64,000 nucleotides of DNA from Aquila chrysaetos chrysaetos (Eukaryota; Chordata; Aves; Accipitriformes; Accipitridae), in NCBI RefSeq assembly GCF_900496995.4, contig NC_044011.1, positions 20,988,041 through 21,052,040 on the forward strand, read 5' to 3'. The notes under the pieces are model-generated. The model searched no databases. It worked only from the letters and a program-made list of their open reading frames with translations, and was not told where the DNA came from. Both the position numbers and the translations under genes were made by a program. Below are positions 61,466 through 64,000 of this stretch, one piece after another. Within the stretch, counting starts at the first letter, position 1. Each line of letters opens with the position of its first letter.

Positions 61466-64000
61466 TAAAAGGTAATCTGCATATTGCCCTGATTTTCTAA
61501 GTTTCTCCAAGAGGAAACATCACTTTAGAAATGGGTTGTGAGATTCATCTCATCAAATGTGTCACCTTTACAGTGTAAACATCTACATCTGGACTAGTCA
61601 TCTGGATGCTCCTTGTAGTCAAGGAAGGGAAAGGCAATGGAGACAAATTCCACCTTGGGTGTCTGCACCACAAAAGCAGAATACCAAAATGCGGCCTATA
61701 CCAGCTGTGGTCATCCACTTACCCTCGCCTCTCATATTTGCTATCCTGAGATTCACCGGAAAAAATTACAAAACGTATCCAGGGGATTTCCATGCAGTCC
61801 TTGATGCTATCTTTAGAGTGCTCTAATGCAGTTTCAGAATAAAGAACTTGTTTGTACTTTTTCTTGTGTCTACTTGTCTCTGCTTCACCCAGCTCAAAAC
61901 AAGAGAGTTTATAGATTAAACACTTAACTGGCTCCACATGCCTATAAAGTTATCATCTCCTGGTTTTGCTGACCTCTGTGATGTCCCACGATTATTTTCC
62001 ATTTATTATAGGCTTTGCTGGATTAATTTTATCTACTGATGATATTTTCATCATTGCAGTATTAAAACAGAGATTTAGTCAATCTTTTATACATTAGAAA
62101 GTATTTTTAAATAGCTTATTGCTTTTTGACTGGGGAAAAATAAGTCATGAACAATATGATCTAGCCAGACTTTCCCTGGAACTGAAAATATTTAGTTACA
62201 CCCTGAAACATAACAGAAAGATCATGTTAATAAAAAGAGGTTAGGCACAAACACAGCTCTGGCAACTATACTACAGATGTTATTATCACAGGCTGAAACT
62301 TCATTGTACAGAATTAAAAAAGAGATAAAACCTACCCGTAACTGCTGTGTTTGCTGCTGGACTTTGATGAGAGCTTAATTCAAAGTTATTTCCAAATAGG
62401 AAGTGTTGTTAACTCAAAAGATTAAATACTGTGGAATTTGAAAGATCAGCCCTTTGCAAAGCACGGCCAGATTTCTGCATTTCTACAGATGAAGCCATCT
62501 GCAAGATGAAGAAGGCAAGCATAAGGAGGAGCGTTAGGGGCTGGAACTTTTCAGTAAGCCATGCTTGTGACCCTCACCTTCTCCAAAGCCTCGGGGAGCG
62601 GAGGAACATGCCTGCCCTGGGAGCTGGCTCACCGGTGGGAGCAAACTGGGGTGCAGCCAGACCCGGCGTGAGGGTGGGGGAACAGTGAGGCAGAAGCCTC
62701 ATTGCGGTGCAAAATGAAGCCACAGGTACCTTGGGGAGTTGGTTAAAGCTGGAGATGCTGTGCTATCTACAGCATATGCAGGTGTGGGAAGTATAATGAA
62801 GCTCCGCACATTAAAGATCAGATTGTTCCTGGTCCCAGCTGTTGGTAGGTTTCTCTTCTGGGAGAGGTGAGTGGGCCTGTATCAGAGAACAGATGCGTGA
62901 CAGTGATGTAACTCAACATTGTAGATGACGTTGCGGCTGCAGTCAACTTACAATGTGCAGACACATGAAAAACCCAAATCCTCAGAAAAAATCTTGCCAC
63001 TCCGAGGAGGACTGATTGCACAGCAAAGCACAGAGTGGAAATCTGATATAGCCCCAGTTCAAGGGAGATGATCAAAGCTTAACTGTCTGATGTAACAGCA
63101 AACTGTCTAAACCAAAGGTCAATTAATTAAATAATGAAACCCCAATGATATGAAATTCTGCCTTAATAGGTCTTCCCTGCTGAGTGCCCCAAAAAAAAGC
63201 GAGAGGAAGAAAATTCTGGTGATGAATATGTTAAATTTGACATTAATGTAGACTCAGGTTTGGCTGGGCCTGACAGGGCCTGAGCTACATGTCTGGTCTG
63301 AGTAATGCATTTTGAACTTTAATGGGGCACACTACTGATATGACTCAAATGCACAGGAGCGCCAGCAAGCACCAGAGGCTTTCCTGCCTCCAAGCACCTG
63401 ACCTGGCGCCAGCCATCAAAGAGAAGAGCTCTGCCAGGGGTCATCATTCATTGCTCTATCACCACCACCTAAACTTCCCTTTTTTAAAAAAAGGCCCTGG
63501 AAATGACGACTTTTTTCTTTTAGGCAAATGTAGGCTGGTCTAGACATGCACATGATTGTGAAAAAGCCATGCAACATCATCCTTTTCTGTTAGGCTGTGC
63601 ATTAATAATACGTAAATGAAAAATAATGTGATCTCTTCCCTCCAGTAAAAATAAGCTTTGTCCTCAGTGCAGGTAATAAGTTACAGGATAAATGAGCTGA
63701 AATATCATGCTAAAATATCTGTTTGGCTACTTTTCTTGCCTTTTAAGTGGTTTTGCGTTAAGGACCACAGCAAAGGCTAAGACACCTAATCCCCATTAAA
63801 CTGTAACCAGCAACCAAGACATGCATCTATATAAATGTAATGTCTTAACAACCAGGTCTGCTCAGATAGGCATGCCTTTGTGGCATGAGGATTGCAACAG
63901 CAGCAATTTAAGGTGCATCTTTTCACTCCAGAACATATAAAAGGAAGTAAGAGACTATTTTTATGTGATAGCTGGCCAAATCCCCATCTTAGTTATCCTA
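61466..64000. other. Intergenic DNA to window end, no gene seen
   Basis: AT-rich sequence with a slightly GC-richer patch at about 62560-62700. The frames at 62431-62688 and 62818-63075 have no recognisable domain. Confidence 0.5.

Noticed and set aside
1-64000. CRISPR arrays, tRNA or rRNA genes, bacterial operons
   Set aside because: No regularly spaced repeats, no tRNA T-arm consensus and no prokaryotic gene organisation were seen.

Overview
The window looks like bird nuclear DNA. It is AT-rich, intron-rich vertebrate sequence with long stretches lacking genes. It carries two solo LTRs of a family common in bird genomes (this family assignment is from memory, not a search), and its one clear gene is a vertebrate-only membrane protein. 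No bacterial, plasmid or phage features were seen. Almost all open frames in the window are chance frames.

Layout. 1-0.8 kb: a possible last coding exon of an unidentified upstream gene on the + strand. 2.7-18.4 kb: a complete three-exon PERP-family gene on the + strand (exons at 3633-3843, 17639-17782 and 18046-18260), encoding a 189-residue four-pass membrane protein. A small CpG-rich patch and two octamer motifs lie upstream, and a poly(A) signal follows at 18398. 18.4-42.3 kb: intergenic DNA with short tandem duplications, a pair of AP-1 motifs, ancient MIR-like SINE remnants and a few exon-like open frames without a confirmed identity. 42.4-43.0 kb: a strong CpG island with a (CCCCG)6 tract, a promoter with no recognised gene attached. 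45.9-50.5 kb: a small retroelement cluster. It has two solo LTRs of one subfamily in opposite orientation, each with its own perfect 5-bp target-site duplication, plus a decayed ERV-derived stretch between them. 53.9-55.1 kb: two GC/CpG-rich blocks with long overlapping antisense frames. 55.2-64 kb: mostly featureless AT-rich DNA.

Only one gene is certain. In mammals PERP is a p53/p63-controlled desmosome component. The bird protein here keeps the family's signature blocks but differs enough elsewhere that it may be a PERP paralogue rather than the one-to-one orthologue. The most interesting leads are the orphan CpG island, the terminal-exon candidate just upstream of PERP, the exon-like frame near 30.4 kb, and the two LTRs, which have each lost the CpG of the same CRE element in a different way. 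I did not find a convincing previously undescribed system.
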